Shown: positions 37,431 through 47,479 of the stretch, piece after piece
How the letters are laid out: every line of letters starts with the position of its first letter
How positions within the stretch are numbered: the first letter of the stretch is position 1
From: Isoetes taiwanensis
Taxonomy: Eukaryota; Streptophyta; Lycopodiopsida; Isoetales; Isoetaceae
NCBI GenBank assembly: GCA_021234155.1
Contig: JAJEKV010000002.1
Coordinates: forward strand, 37,445,107 to 37,509,106
Reading direction: 5' to 3'
DNA length: 64,000 nt
The notes under the pieces: generated by a model
Database searches by the model: none
Told to the model about the DNA's origin: nothing
What the model saw: only the letters and a program-made list of their open reading frames with translations
Made by a program: the position numbers and the translations under genes

Positions 37431-38980
37431 TTCTCCAATTGTAAAATGTTGATCGACTGATACCTAAAGCCATGCGCCACCCAAAATTTTAATGACATTC
37501 CATCCCCTTGAGCACTATCCCCGCCCTCCTTCCTTCTCCTCACAGTAAGTCACACTCAAAGATCGCCAAAAATACGAACCCTTGCATTGTATGGTTGAGA
37601 TAAAATTCTTTTCTTAATTCACATACTTGATGCTTGGTAAGTTTCTTGTTGCAAGTATTTTTGTAGCCTTTGTCTTCATGAACTTATTGATTGAAGTTGT
37701 GGAGCATAGCCTTCCCTCTTTGCTCTTTCCCTTTGGTTGTCTTGAATCCTGTGTGTAAGTATATTTCCTTTTTCGCTTGAATTGAGCACAATGTTGTCCT
37801 CAAATGATTCTATTTCCATATCCTCATTTTCTTTTAGTTTCGAGCTTGCGTGATGTTGTGAGATAGTCCTTCCATCCCGCAAAGATCACATCGCTATTTT
37901 CCCATTGTACAAGTGCATTTTCGCTGGGCCTTTCAATGCAAGCATGACATTTGAGATCCTCCTCAGAATTAGTGCGTAGAAGGATCTTTTCCCACAGCCC
38001 CCACCTTTGAGTCTCCTAAAAATTCATCACAATAGCATCCCAGGGATCATCAAGACAATTATGGCCTCATATTTACTTCGGTCACATGCATGAAGAATGT
38101 GGCAATGCTTATCCAAGAGATCGCTTCTTGAGAAACTAGGTGGTGGTCCATCATCATCATCGATGCTATCCTCAGCGAGGAAAACGTGTACCTAGATCCA
38201 CCGTAGGATCAATTTCTTCATTCTGATCCGACCACACCTCTACGATTCTACATTCGAGGTCGCTGATGGAGTAGCTAAATCAATGGCATGATATCTTATA
38301 TCCTGCCGAGGCCATTCGAGCAAACGTCTCTACGCCTCTTCAAGTTGTGGGCCAATCACATGGAATCGGCGATGTGGGTAGGCACCTGCGAATCCTGTAA
38401 TTGCCTACGCTGGAGGCGGCCAACATTCTTCCCATGGATGCAAGTTCTATTCACCAAGACACCTTTACCAACCACAGTATATTATCGACAAAGGTTCACC
38501 ATATTCTCGGGCCGCCATCGCTTGAAGGAGCTTTAGCGATCGAATAATCGAAGCCCCATGATGTTGTGGAGGGGACTACTAGGCAAGTTGGGGTTTCAAA
38601 GATCGACGCTTTTCCCGATGACATAGTTGCGTGCCTTCCACAAAGTTCACTTTGATTTCGAGGCCATTCGACAAATGTCTCCCACGGCCAAAGAATGTTA
38701 TCCGCTTCCTCACACTAATGGGAAGCACATGGTGGGCACTGGCTTCGTGACCTCCCCACCATCATTTGCACCATGGAATGTTCTCGCCATGCAGATGGCC
38801 TCTATGCAATTCATGTCCCCCTCGCAACTACCATCCCCATCGACAAAGGTTACGCAAGGGCCTTTTCCTCGAGAGAATCAATACACATATATATATATTT
38901 AGAGACATACGCAACCTCGATGACATATATACTTAGTAAAATAAGCGAAAATGTGAAAAGAAATTATAATGACATGAGAC
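37431..38980. other. Unassigned region with an internal duplication
   Basis: A 68-codon minus frame (37882-37676) is charged and could be the N-terminal side of the DUF7869-like relic. On the plus strand two segments (about 38300-38495 and 38645-38860) share gaggccattcga...gtct and atcgacaaaggtt, suggesting an old duplication inside the frames at 38288-38536 and 38627-38902. No domain recognised. Confidence 0.35.
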
Positions 38981-39235
38981 AAATGGCGCAATGCTCCATT
39001 TATTTAAATGGCGCTAGCTGCTGCTATTTAAACCTTTAAATTAAGGCATTTACTGGGTCATCGGGCCATTTTAAATGGATTTAGGCCATTTTTCTGAAAT
39101 GGAGCAATGCGCGCCATTTTCCTTAAAATGGCGTATATTTTCATTTAAAGGGAATGGCGCACCGCTTCCATTTCAAGGAAAATGGCGCCATCGCCCATTT
39201 AAAGGAAATGGGCCCATTGACAAAAATGGCATCTT
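38981..39235. repeat. Palindromic array 1 (AAATGGCGC / GCGCCATTT)
   Basis: About ten copies of AAATGGCGC-like cores in both orientations within 255 bp (for example 38981, 39006, 39111 reverse, 39126, 39152), separated by ATTTAAA/AAAGG linkers. It includes the 10-bp palindrome ATGGCGCCAT at 39182-39191. The ORF through it (39075-39263) is an artefact. Confidence 0.8.
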
Positions 39236-40569
39236 TATTCTAAATGCTATATCTAATAGCTAGAGTTATGGATTCCTATTACTACAAGATTCAAAGAAGA
39301 CATCAATTGTTGAGAACTTTATCTAATGAACAAAGATAGAGAAGATCTACCCTAAAACATATTAAAAATATTTAACATCCTACATCCTACATTAAACATA
39401 CTAAAACATTTTACTAGAACTCAATAGCCTCTAACCCGGAGGTCATCGGATCGATTCAATCTGCCATATCGAGAATGCTACCAAGAATTTGGTCAAGCTA
39501 CCTAATAATCTGGACAAAAGTCCGACAAGCTTTGGAGAATCCGGACAAGCTTGAAAATGAAGACAGCCACTAGAATGAAGCCGCCGCCGAAGAATGAAGC
39601 CGAAAGCTTAAGAACCAAGTCATACCTGAAGAATGAAGACAAGGGCTGTTTACGCAAAGAAAGACAAGCGCCAAGTCGGCAAATCGGCCGCTATCGACTA
39701 AGGAACCAACGCCTAAGGCGGAATAGGCGTCCGGAGAAGCGCCTGCTTTGTCCAATCAAGAGATCTCAAGCGCCAAATACCTAATATTGAAACGGGGACG
39801 GCAGGTGCATAAAATCGCGAACCGTCGAAATGAAGTATAAGCGCCTTCTATCGACCATGTACGCCTCGGCCAGACAATGGTGGCTTCATTATGAAGTGGA
39901 CCAGGCGGCAAATTCAAAGTTCAAAATACGGGCAAATTCAAATTTCAAATTTGAGCTGACTGGTAGCATGGGACACGGGGCATGGAATGATTTAAACTAC
40001 CTAAAATTTATAATGGCTTAATCGGGGAGAGAAAATGACCGGGGGAAAATTCAAAATTTTTAAATTTGTAGAGATCTGATTGTGAAGCGGAAAAATCGAA
40101 ATTTTCAAAATTTCGAGAGATTGACGGCGCAAATTTGAAGAGATCAAGCAAGGGTAAAATTGGTTTTCTTTTTCTTTCCCCGACTTTTTTTTCTTTTCTT
40201 CGTCAATTTTCATTTTCAATTTCATTGTTCTTTTCTCCCTCAAGCCCCGCCTTAGCCTTCAGCCGGCGCCCTAGCGCCTTAGGCCCTAAGCGCTTGCACA
40301 TTCTCTCTCCTATTCAACCATCTTCTCTCTCCTTTTGTTGATCCTGGGCTTTCGGAAAAAAAAAAGTGGAGTAGGATTTATCTTGTCCGTACTTTTATAC
40401 TTTATACAATATTTTGGCAATCTTGATCAAAATCCGGATCCGTGCCTCGAGGTTAGTATCACATTGTTTCTATTCTTATCGATTTGTAGTGTCTTAGGTA
40501 ACTGGTATGGCCGGACCCCCTTCGATAGGAGAGGGGTGGGCTTGTGGCAGCCTTTTCCTCCTATAGTTT
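39236..40569. other. Unassigned, leader-like region
   Basis: Contains purine-rich AAGAATGAAG(C/A) repeats (39575-39650) and a pyrimidine-rich stretch (40160-40340) like a plant 5' UTR. A donor-like CGAG|GTTAGT lies at about 40448-40455. Frames at 39551-39784 and 40335-40571 are low-complexity or unrecognised. Confidence 0.35.
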
Positions 40570-40570
40570 A

Positions 40571-40880
40571 GAAATGGCGCAGGTGCAGCCATTTCCATAA
40601 TGTCTGTTAATATTCTTGTAGAAGCGGACCCATAGAAGAGCAAATGGGCGGCGAGGTTAGTCTAAATGGCTCGCCATTTAGTCTAAATAAGCGCGATCCA
40701 TCATTAATTGTTTGGTTTTCAATAATAATAAACAATGGCGGTAAATATTTAGTCTAAATGTATACTGGGCCATTTAGCTTTTATAATAGAAAATGGCGCA
40801 GCCGCGCCATTTAGTCTAAATATGGCGAATGCGCCATTTAGTCTAAATGGCGCACCTGCTCATTTAGTCTAAATGCCGCT
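40571..40880. repeat. Palindromic array 2 (TAGTCTAAATGGCGC type)
   Basis: At least six TAGTCTAAAT units (about 40657, 40678, 40749, 40811, 40838, 40865) alternate with GCGCCATTTA and AAATGGCGC cores. 40831-40853 is a perfect 23-bp palindrome with arms GCGCCATTTAG around a central T. A second near-palindrome is at about 40662-40682. The array lies between a donor-like GAG|GTTAGT (about 40452) and an acceptor-like TTTTTAACTTTCAG (about 40899). Confidence 0.85.
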
Positions 40881-40921
40881 TGCTGCGTTTTTAACTTTCA
40901 GCACATGCCATTTCTCTCACC

Positions 40922-42480
40922 ATGCTTACCTCCTCAGCCGCTAGTCTTGGCCGAAGAAATGGAACGGGTGACTTCTCGAGGAGCATAGTCCTCGCAGAAG
41001 GTCTTGGTGTATGGAGATCGTTAGAGCCATACCCTTGGATCAAGGCGTGGACCCAACCAAGGGAGACAAGAGGCGAAACTTTGCCTCCTTGTCAAATCAG
41101 GTACAGTGAAGAAGGAGCCTCAAATCGTGGCCCCGTGATGGGCATCATTGTCAACATGAGGGAAGTCAAGAAACAAGGAAGACTTGACTTTCTTGGTTGC
41201 ACGCGATCCGGGTCCAACGCGCAAAGATTGATCTCTATTGCATGGATTGGCGCCTATGAGCCCGCAATGATGGAGTCCAGCATGAAGGACCAAGCAATCG
41301 CCGGCCAAGAAAAAGGCTGGTCACGCCATCTTATGAGTCCGTAGAGCGCGCGATATCAAAGGCACTCGAGAGATCCTCAAAAATTCTGTAGATTCGGGCG
41401 AAATGGCAAATGGACATGTCCAAAAACCCGTCCTACATTGTAAGAGCCAAGATCTCAGCAACATGCCGCCAAAGAATGGATAAAGCGATGGTCACTCGGG
41501 AGATTTGCAGAAAAAGGTGTAAAACTAAAAAATGCCACCAAAGTCGCAAAGGAACAAAACAGTGGAGGTGGTGATGTACACAGTGAGACGTAACAAGAAG
41601 AAGGACGAGAAGTTGAGAAAGGGAGGAGCATAGGGATGAGAAGAGGGATGAGACTCGATGCTCACAAACATGATTCTCCGTGAAGTCCACCGAGAAGCCC
41701 ACGATGAGAAGCCCGCCATAATGACCGCACTATTAGTGACAATAAGGAGGCTAAAAGCACATAAGAAATGTAGCATCCACAAACAGATAGCACTCCAAAG
41801 AAAGAGAAAGCCGTAAACCAAAGCACGTGATAAGGGCCAGAAATTACAAAAAGATTGCGATCTTTAAGTGCCCGAGGAACTAAAGATGGACCGTGGATCC
41901 AAGAAGAAGAAATGGCAGAGGAAACACTAAAGAAAATACAAAAGCATGGCCACATGTTCCCCTTGAGTCACATACACCCTTAAGAATATCTATCCGGGAT
42001 CTAGAAGAGGCCCCACCTATGACCGGCCAGGTTATTAACCCCGAGCATGTTAGGAGGCTCAAATCATTTGGTCGAGGATCCACACCCTCTAGATTCACTC
42101 AAATAGATGTAGTGCCCTTGATCCGGATACAAAGGAGTTGTTGGAAGCTGGTCACAGGAATCCACTGATTCGGAAAAAATTTTATATTATCAATGGTAAT
42201 CATTCGGTCGCCGCCGCCGCTCGTGCGCGATAAGTTGGGGACGAGGATGCTAGTGAGCTCAGCAAGATCTATGTCTATAGAATATGCGCAGAGTTCTTCA
42301 CGAGAGATCGACCCGGACCTTCTTCAGCCTCGCCATGTGGATGTGAATGATATAGTAGCAAAGACCGCCTTCAAGGAACCATATGTGGATCAGATCCACC
42401 ATCTTCCATAGCGGAGCTCGAATCACGGAAGACCAGCCCCCGGCCGGTAAGGGACAGTCAGAAGTGACGAAAGTACAAAG
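40922..42480 (+). pseudogene. Decayed coding region with a ParB/sulfiredoxin-like motif
   Basis: Plus-strand frames 40922-41344, 41893-42168 and 42193-42411 form one decayed coding unit. The best block is at 41985-42240: SIRDLEEAPPMTG, then NPEHVRRLKS, TQIDVVPL and, after a one-base frameshift, DPDTKELL and FYIINGNHSVAAA. A partner-strand segment followed by 'I(I/V)DGxHR/NHSxxAA' resembles the ParB/sulfiredoxin fold. A further frameshift leads to EIDPDLLQPRHVDVNDIVAK. It ends near a strong donor-like CAAAG|GTATGT at 42480. The middle (41345-41890) is Arg/Lys-rich and broken. Family assignment is by motif only. Confidence 0.4.
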
Positions 42481-42512
42481 GTATGTTTACGTCTCCTTAC
42501 CCATACATTTAT

Positions 42513-42640
42513 CGAAATGGCGCTGTACCGCGCTTATTTGAGTTGAAATAAGCGCTTGGCTCGATTTGATGTAAATAAGCAATACCGCGCCATTTTATGT
42601 AAATAAGCGCAAGTGCGCCATTAGATGTAAATAGCAACAT
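42513..42640. repeat. Palindromic array 3 (AAATAAGCGC type)
   Basis: A perfect hairpin at 42530-42555 has arms GCGCTTATTT/AAATAAGCGC and a 6-nt loop. GATGTAAATA(AG)GC and GCGCCATTTTATGTAAATA units follow. The core differs from arrays 1 and 2 (AAATAAGCGC instead of AAATGGCGC). It begins 32 bp after a donor-like GTATGT. Confidence 0.85.
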
Positions 42641-44235
42641 TTGAAATTCTAAAATCGCTCTTGGCAAAGACTACCTTGAAATGGCGACAAGATTTCGAGG
42701 GGGCAAACACACGAAGGATGTCAATCGGTTTGTCTTCATGCCGATGATGTCTATGCACTCTTCCGCCGATGTGGGAACAAATGGAGGAAGGGAGAACTTA
42801 TGACAAGGGGTCAAGCTATAGTAATCAATTTTGCTAAAGACAAAGATTACTCAAAGGACAACTACCTTAGATGCATGAGGGGCTTGGACTATGATGATTG
42901 TAGAAAGGTCCTCAGAAGCTTTAAGCGGGGATATATACGCCAAAGTCACCTCAGTTACAAAGGCGATAATTTCTTCAAGACGAGGGCAGAATCCTAAGAG
43001 TACTTGCTTACATGAAGAAGGAGATAATCGCACTTCATTGCGATCAAATTGGCACTAAGTACAAGAAATTCGAGGACCCACCGGAAAGCCACGCACCACT
43101 TCTCGGATAAAGCACTTCGATTTGGGGGTATGCCACCATAAGTGGGTACAGAAGGAATACTCAAAGAGGGAGTTCATGGTAACATGCCATTCTCCTTGGC
43201 CAGTCCATTCGGAAAATCCTTGACGTAAAAGAGAGTACAACCGATGGTTTGTGGAGCATGTCAACGTGGGATTCCGAATCTAACATGCGCCTCTACACCC
43301 AAAGATGATATGTTTAGATGCAAGGCAGCTTACTCCGTTTGAAAAGTGAGATCAGAATCGCGTTCTTGATAAAGTCTCACGTGATGACAGATGTAGAGAC
43401 ATACTTGGATTCTATGTTTCACAGCCTGAGCATAACTTACTATTTGCCGGTGCGCTTGAAAGACTAGAATCCAGTCAAGAGTGTTTGTAGGAATCTATGA
43501 AGAGGACACTGGAGCTGAGCTACAGTGGTTCAGGAATCAAAGAGCCACAAGCTCTTTCTATTTGCTACGAGGATTTCGGCCAAAGGACGGAGAGCATGAT
43601 CCAGACACGACCTTAGGCTGTTTGGCGACCATCCTAGAAAGCCCCAAAAATTCCTCCTATTCCTAAGGAAGCCACCTGAAGTGAGGGCGATGTTATGGCT
43701 AAAAACTCATGCAAGACGTGTTTAAGTGGGAGTTGGCGGTATGGAGGAGAATATCCGGTGCATAAACAGATTGGTCCCAGAATCAGTTTCTACCTTGTTG
43801 ATAAGCTCTGCCCTCAAGGTAACATCGCATTTCAGATTTTTCTCCGTGGAGCCTTCTCTAGGCATCCCTTCATGTAGAAGAATCAGGTGTGACATACGAG
43901 CATGAGTTAGAAAAGATGAAATGCGAAGCGGCATTCGGTAGGGTCGAGAAATATGTACCCTTGACTGACCAAAGGCCATTGACTAACGCCAATCCGGAAG
44001 TCTTGACTTTTGCAAGATGGTGAATCTCCCGAGGGGACGAAGAAGCTTCTCATACAGAAAAGGTGAGACGGGGCCGGAGCGAGCAGATCAAATTGACCGC
44101 AAGAAATTAACCCGATGATTATGAGAAAGTCTCCGATGAACACTTCGCCAATGACTATTAAAAAAATTACGTTTTGAAAAATTGTATCTTATATAATATT
44201 TCTATTAATATATATATCTACATGGTCTTCTAAAA
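42641..44235 (+). pseudogene. Decayed coding region between palindromic arrays 3 and 4
   Basis: Plus frames 42800-42997 (KDNYLRCMRGLDYDDCRKVL), 43481-43666 and 43695-43877 probably continue the unit at 40.9-42.5 kb. Readable pieces in shifted frames include YSKREFMVTCHSPW and GFYVSQPEHNLLFAGALERL. No family is recognised for this part. Several stops and frameshifts. Confidence 0.35.
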
Positions 44236-44249
44236 TATGTGTTATCTAT

Positions 44250-44575
44250 AGCAAAATGGCTTTTGGAGCACTATTTGCTTGGTTCACGCTCACGCAAATA
44301 GCGCTACCAAGACTATTTGCTTCGCTCTTTAAATAGCGCCGCACTATTTGCTTGCTTTCCGCTCAAGAAATACGCTACCGCACTATTTTCCTTTCACGTT
44401 AAAAGCAAATATCGCTTATGCTATTTGCTTTGTGGTTATTTCTAAGCTTTCAAGGGCGGTAAGCTACCATTTTGTTTGCTTTGCTGGCGCTTTTGGCAAT
44501 TTAATATCTCGCTTTTGTGGTTCTCGGGCGCTTTTCTCATACTTTCCAAAGTAAATGGCGCCATAGTTCTCTTCT
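44250..44575. repeat. Palindromic array 4 (AAATAGCGC / GCACTATTTGCTT type)
   Basis: Repeated GC(A)CTATTTGCTT and its complement-like AAATAGCGC, AAGAAATACGC and AAAGCAAATATCGC within about 320 bp, ending in GTAAATGGCGCCAT. The core again differs from the other arrays. Confidence 0.75.
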
Positions 44576-45100
44576 TCGACAACTAAAACCGCTACTGCTT
44601 TATATTAAATGTAGCGGTTTTTTGCATGATAATTGGTTTCTTTTAAGCAAATAGTGCCATATCTAGCCATAAATGTGATAAAACAGGGAAGAAACCGGAT
44701 TAATGAGAAATTGGAATCACGAAATTTCCAACTTTAATGAAACTCTGCCTTTTGGAGGATTTTCAGTTGTTAATTTGCATTTATTCACTTGGTTGCAGCA
44801 GGAATAAGACCGAGACTCAAAAAAATTCATGTTGCCAGGCGGATATCTTTACTTCACGCTTCTTCTTTGAGATTGTGGCAAATGCTAACATATTTATTTT
44901 CTATTTTCATAAGATCAATATCTTGATGTGTTAAGATTACATGTTTGAGGGTGGGACGTGGCATTTCGCCGCGGTCTGTCCTTTACGCTTTTACAATTGT
45001 GGCGGAGATTCTTTCTCGTGTATTCTCTCTTGCGCGGTCTGCAGAAGGCATCCCCGCATGGTCTTCCCATGAATAATGCTTCACAAGAGATGTCAGAATC
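44576..45100. other. Unassigned spacer
   Basis: AT-rich. An inverted pair 'aaaaccgctac' / 'gtagcggtttt' (44584-44621) could form a hairpin. No gene. Confidence 0.4.
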
Positions 45101-46500
45101 GCATCACGGATGACACTTTCTTGTTTTAATGGTCGATGAGCAGAATTTGCGTAATGCCATTTCCTTTGTTGGACGCTTTCTCTTTGGCTTCGTATCTTTG
45201 TGGGGTGGCAAAAGTGTACCGCTGGTGTGGGCCCTAGACTCTCAAGTGTCGCTCTTACGTGGTTGCATTTCCATGGAAGGTTCTTCCCTCATGGGAAGGC
45301 AACTAAGCTTCTAGGCATTCCGTGATACACCTCATCCGGGTGATGCGGGATGTCATTATTAAGGGGTTGGAAAGGCATTTGTTCCGGTGGTCCACGGGCT
45401 AAGTTATCCATGGCTGGTCGCGGTAATCGCGGGTAAAGTCGGTTCCGAGTGGTACACATGTCTACATGGCATCCATCTTGTACCGGCACCGCGAATCAAA
45501 GATGCGACCATTGTTCGTGACCGGCTGAACTTCATCCGGGGTGGCACCAAGAAGGAGCCGATGTTAAAGTTAAGCATTGGCGCATTATGCCTAAACTTTG
45601 GGGGGCCGGGATGATTCACTTTCTTCTCGGCAGCAAGGTGCCGACCAAGTTCATGTGGCGGATTCTCAATAATGCCGATAATTCTCCAGTTCCGCTCTCA
45701 TTCACCGGGCCTTTTTGAGGTGCATTTCCTTTGGCTCTCCATCCATTAAGCCTCTCCCCCATGGGCATTATTCTATCCACTTTCTCCATATCCTAATGCA
45801 TCTCCTTTCCTCAAGGGGTTGCTAATCGCTTGGGAGACTGGCGCGACTTTGTTTCGAGGGCCTTCCATCCAATGGCCCACACGATCCTACAGCCTAGTTG
45901 TTGATGGATCCCTTTGGGTGACCCGGACTTGCATTTCGTCCCCCTCGTCTTCTTCGGCTCCATCCATTGACGCACGGCGTGGGCGAGCCCGGCGAGTGTG
46001 CTCACCCCGACTGCATCCATGGTATAATGAGACAAGATTGTTGACGGGAATGAGTTCAAATTGAAGTTCCTTCTCCTTCGCTGGGGGACGGAGCATTTGG
46101 GAAAAAGTAGCTACACTTCCTCCACACCCACAAGACGGGCTCCCCACCGGGTGGTTCATGGCGTTAAGGAGGAGCGTGGGTGCACTCCGACCATGTGGTC
46201 ATGCTTCATCCCGAGGTGTTGCCTCCATCGCCAAAGTGGCCTTTAGTTATCCCCTCGAGCCTCATCAGAAAAGCGCCCGGCGAAGGTATGGGATAAATTG
46301 CTTCATCCTAAGCTATCCATTTTATGGTGGCAGATCACTCATAGATGCTGCGCATGGTAAACACCGTTGTTCATCGATTTCGTCCGTAAGTCTACGTGAT
46401 CCGCCCTCTTTGCACGCAGAGGGATGAGACAATTGAGCACCGCTTTTCTTGTGTCACCATGTTCACCTGCTTGGAAGTGGCTTCGAAGTCTTTTCCATTG
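45101..46500 (+). mobile_element. L1-type LINE fragment E (C-terminal part)
   Basis: Plus-strand pieces in shifting frames resemble the region after reverse transcriptase in plant L1 elements: a FGFVSLWGGK block (about 45180-45220), GSKVPTKFMWRILNNADNSP (about 45633-45690) and a zf-RVT-like PLCTQRDETIEHRFSCVT at about 46400-46455 (C, ETIEH, C spacing). No endonuclease or catalytic RT block is visible. The composition is more GC-rich than its surroundings. Decayed. Confidence 0.5.
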
Positions 46501-47479
46501 TGACTTGAATAGTCCCAGGTCCTTTTGTCGATCTATCCTAGTTCTTGGGACAAGTTGGCAAAGAGGGCTTTTTCCTTAGCATCCGCTTGGATCATCCGGT
46601 CCATCCTGAAGAGACAAAATCTCCTCATCTTCAAGGGACAACTCTTTTCAGATATCGCAAGTGCTTAGCGATGCCCGTAGGTCGCATTGTGAAGGCGCAT
46701 AAAATGTTCTTCCTTGAAGGATGACATCAAAAGTGTCATTTTTAGAACAATATCTTCGTGATTCACACCTACCATAGCAAACAACAGGTTGCTCATGGTC
46801 CCAATGAAACAAAGTTAGTAAAAAACCAACAATCTAAAAAAATAATACCATCATTATAGTGACTCTAGCAAACTTTTTAATGACTTGATTTTATCTTAAT
46901 GTATTGTTCCTTTTCCTCCAAAGAATAATTGCTACAATCGATTAACACCAACTCAATTACCATCTTTGATAAAGATATTTTATTAGTCCGTAATTACATT
47001 CCTTCAAGTGAAACCTCAAGCATGTCCCATCCAAGACCTAGGGTGCTGCAAGTCCAAAGAATAAAGGACACTAACTGCCTTTTGAGTGCCGCTTTCCTCA
47101 GAGGACAATTAGAATTTACAAATAAGCCCCATTAAATTTTAGGAAATAAGTCTAACCTTGATAAAGGTTGATGCATCTTCTTCTGTTGGAGCCACCTATC
47201 TCAACAATCAAAACAATACCTACAAACCATTGAATACACATCTTTGAATCTTTTAAAGTTTCCGTTGCATTTACACAAAACTTCCTTCTACATTCTGGCA
47301 CAAATCCAATGGATTTGGATTGTTGGGTATGAAATGACGAGCCATTTTCTTTGAAATTTCGTTAAGGTGGTTATTTCCTATTCTTGGGAGAAAAGCAAGG
47401 AAAACGTGTCACCGCTAGATCCGTGAGGGCTAACTCAGCAAATTCTCGCTAGCCTTGTAGAGGGCTAGCATTGAATTGT
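46501..47479. other. Unassigned region
   Basis: A 68-codon plus frame (46929-47135) has no recognised domain. A 'ctagc...gctag' set of short inverted pieces lies at about 47435-47475. Nothing else supportable. Confidence 0.35.

Noticed and set aside
39075-39263. 62-codon ORF with repeated FKGNG/FQGKW motifs
   Set aside because: It is the translation of palindromic array 1.
38981-44575. CRISPR-like array
   Set aside because: Units are not equally spaced repeats with unique spacers; they are dispersed palindromes in a eukaryotic context with no cas genes.
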